From: CBDCNH01 sp965219015
Lineage (GTDB): Bacteria; Pseudomonadota; Alphaproteobacteria; Rhodobacterales; Rhodobacteraceae
Assembly (NCBI GenBank): GCA_965219015.1
Contig: CBDCNH010000008.1
Coordinates: 1 to 38,568, forward strand
DNA: 38,568 nucleotides
Direction: 5' to 3'
Positions 36,556-38,568 of the stretch are shown piece after piece. The position numbers and the translations under genes were made by a program. The notes beneath the pieces are model-generated. The model made no database searches. It was not told where the DNA came from and saw nothing but the letters and a program-made list of their open reading frames with translations. Every line of letters begins with the position of its first letter. Position 1 is the stretch's first letter.

Positions 36556-38568
<2,013 letters not shown>

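Overview
The window is a gene-dense, very GC-rich chromosomal segment of an alphaproteobacterium, most likely a member of the Rhodobacterales (Rhodobacter/Roseobacter relatives). The evidence is the gene order (ppiD-trpE, a yibQ-like gene, trpGD, trpC-moaC-moeA-lexA; argC-ccmE-ccmF-ccmH), an alphaproteobacterial-type LexA operator (GTTC-N7-GTTC) in front of lexA, a class II ribonucleotide reductase NrdJ, and a holin/muramidase pair of the gene-transfer-agent lysis type. Nothing in the window looks like a prophage, plasmid or CRISPR locus.

Layout. 1-1667: 3' end of a PqiB/MCE-type lipid transport gene, its PqiC-type lipoprotein and an 80-aa orphan. 1705-2544 (minus): a sulfotransferase, followed by about 600 bases without a convincing gene. 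3143-8876 (minus): nrdJ with a candidate NrdR-controlled leader, tRNA-Pro(TGG), a DUF192 protein, a double cold-shock-domain protein and pdxH. 8997-15463 (plus): fabI, a xanthine/guanine phosphoribosyltransferase, a DUF2127 membrane protein, an aminotransferase, ppiD and trpE, tightly packed and several translationally coupled. 15467-17131 (minus): a YibQ-like gene that separates trpE from trpG. 17232-22534 (plus): trpG, trpD, then (after a small minus-strand gene) trpC, moaC, moeA and lexA; lexA has its own promoter and SOS box across the moeA stop codon.

22535-23655 is the most unusual part: about 1.1 kb between convergent lexA and comEC filled with some 16 degenerate repeats. They contain two extra copies of the 3' end of lexA and a recent 132-bp tandem duplication. 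23656-25761 (minus) is comEC. 25857-28605 (plus) is gltX (TTG start) and gltA; gltA carries an apparent frameshift in its last codons. 28602-35472 (minus) is a compact block: an acyltransferase, murI, argC, ccmE, a GH108 muramidase and a holin (probable GTA lysis cassette), ccmF and ccmH. 35635 to the end (plus) is a LysR-type regulator overlapping purL, which runs off the window.

Together the genes serve nucleotide synthesis and salvage (nrdJ, gpt-like, purL), tryptophan, molybdopterin, arginine and PLP metabolism, cytochrome c maturation, the TCA cycle and envelope upkeep, plus SOS control. All functions are inferred from sequence by eye; no searches or alignments were run.
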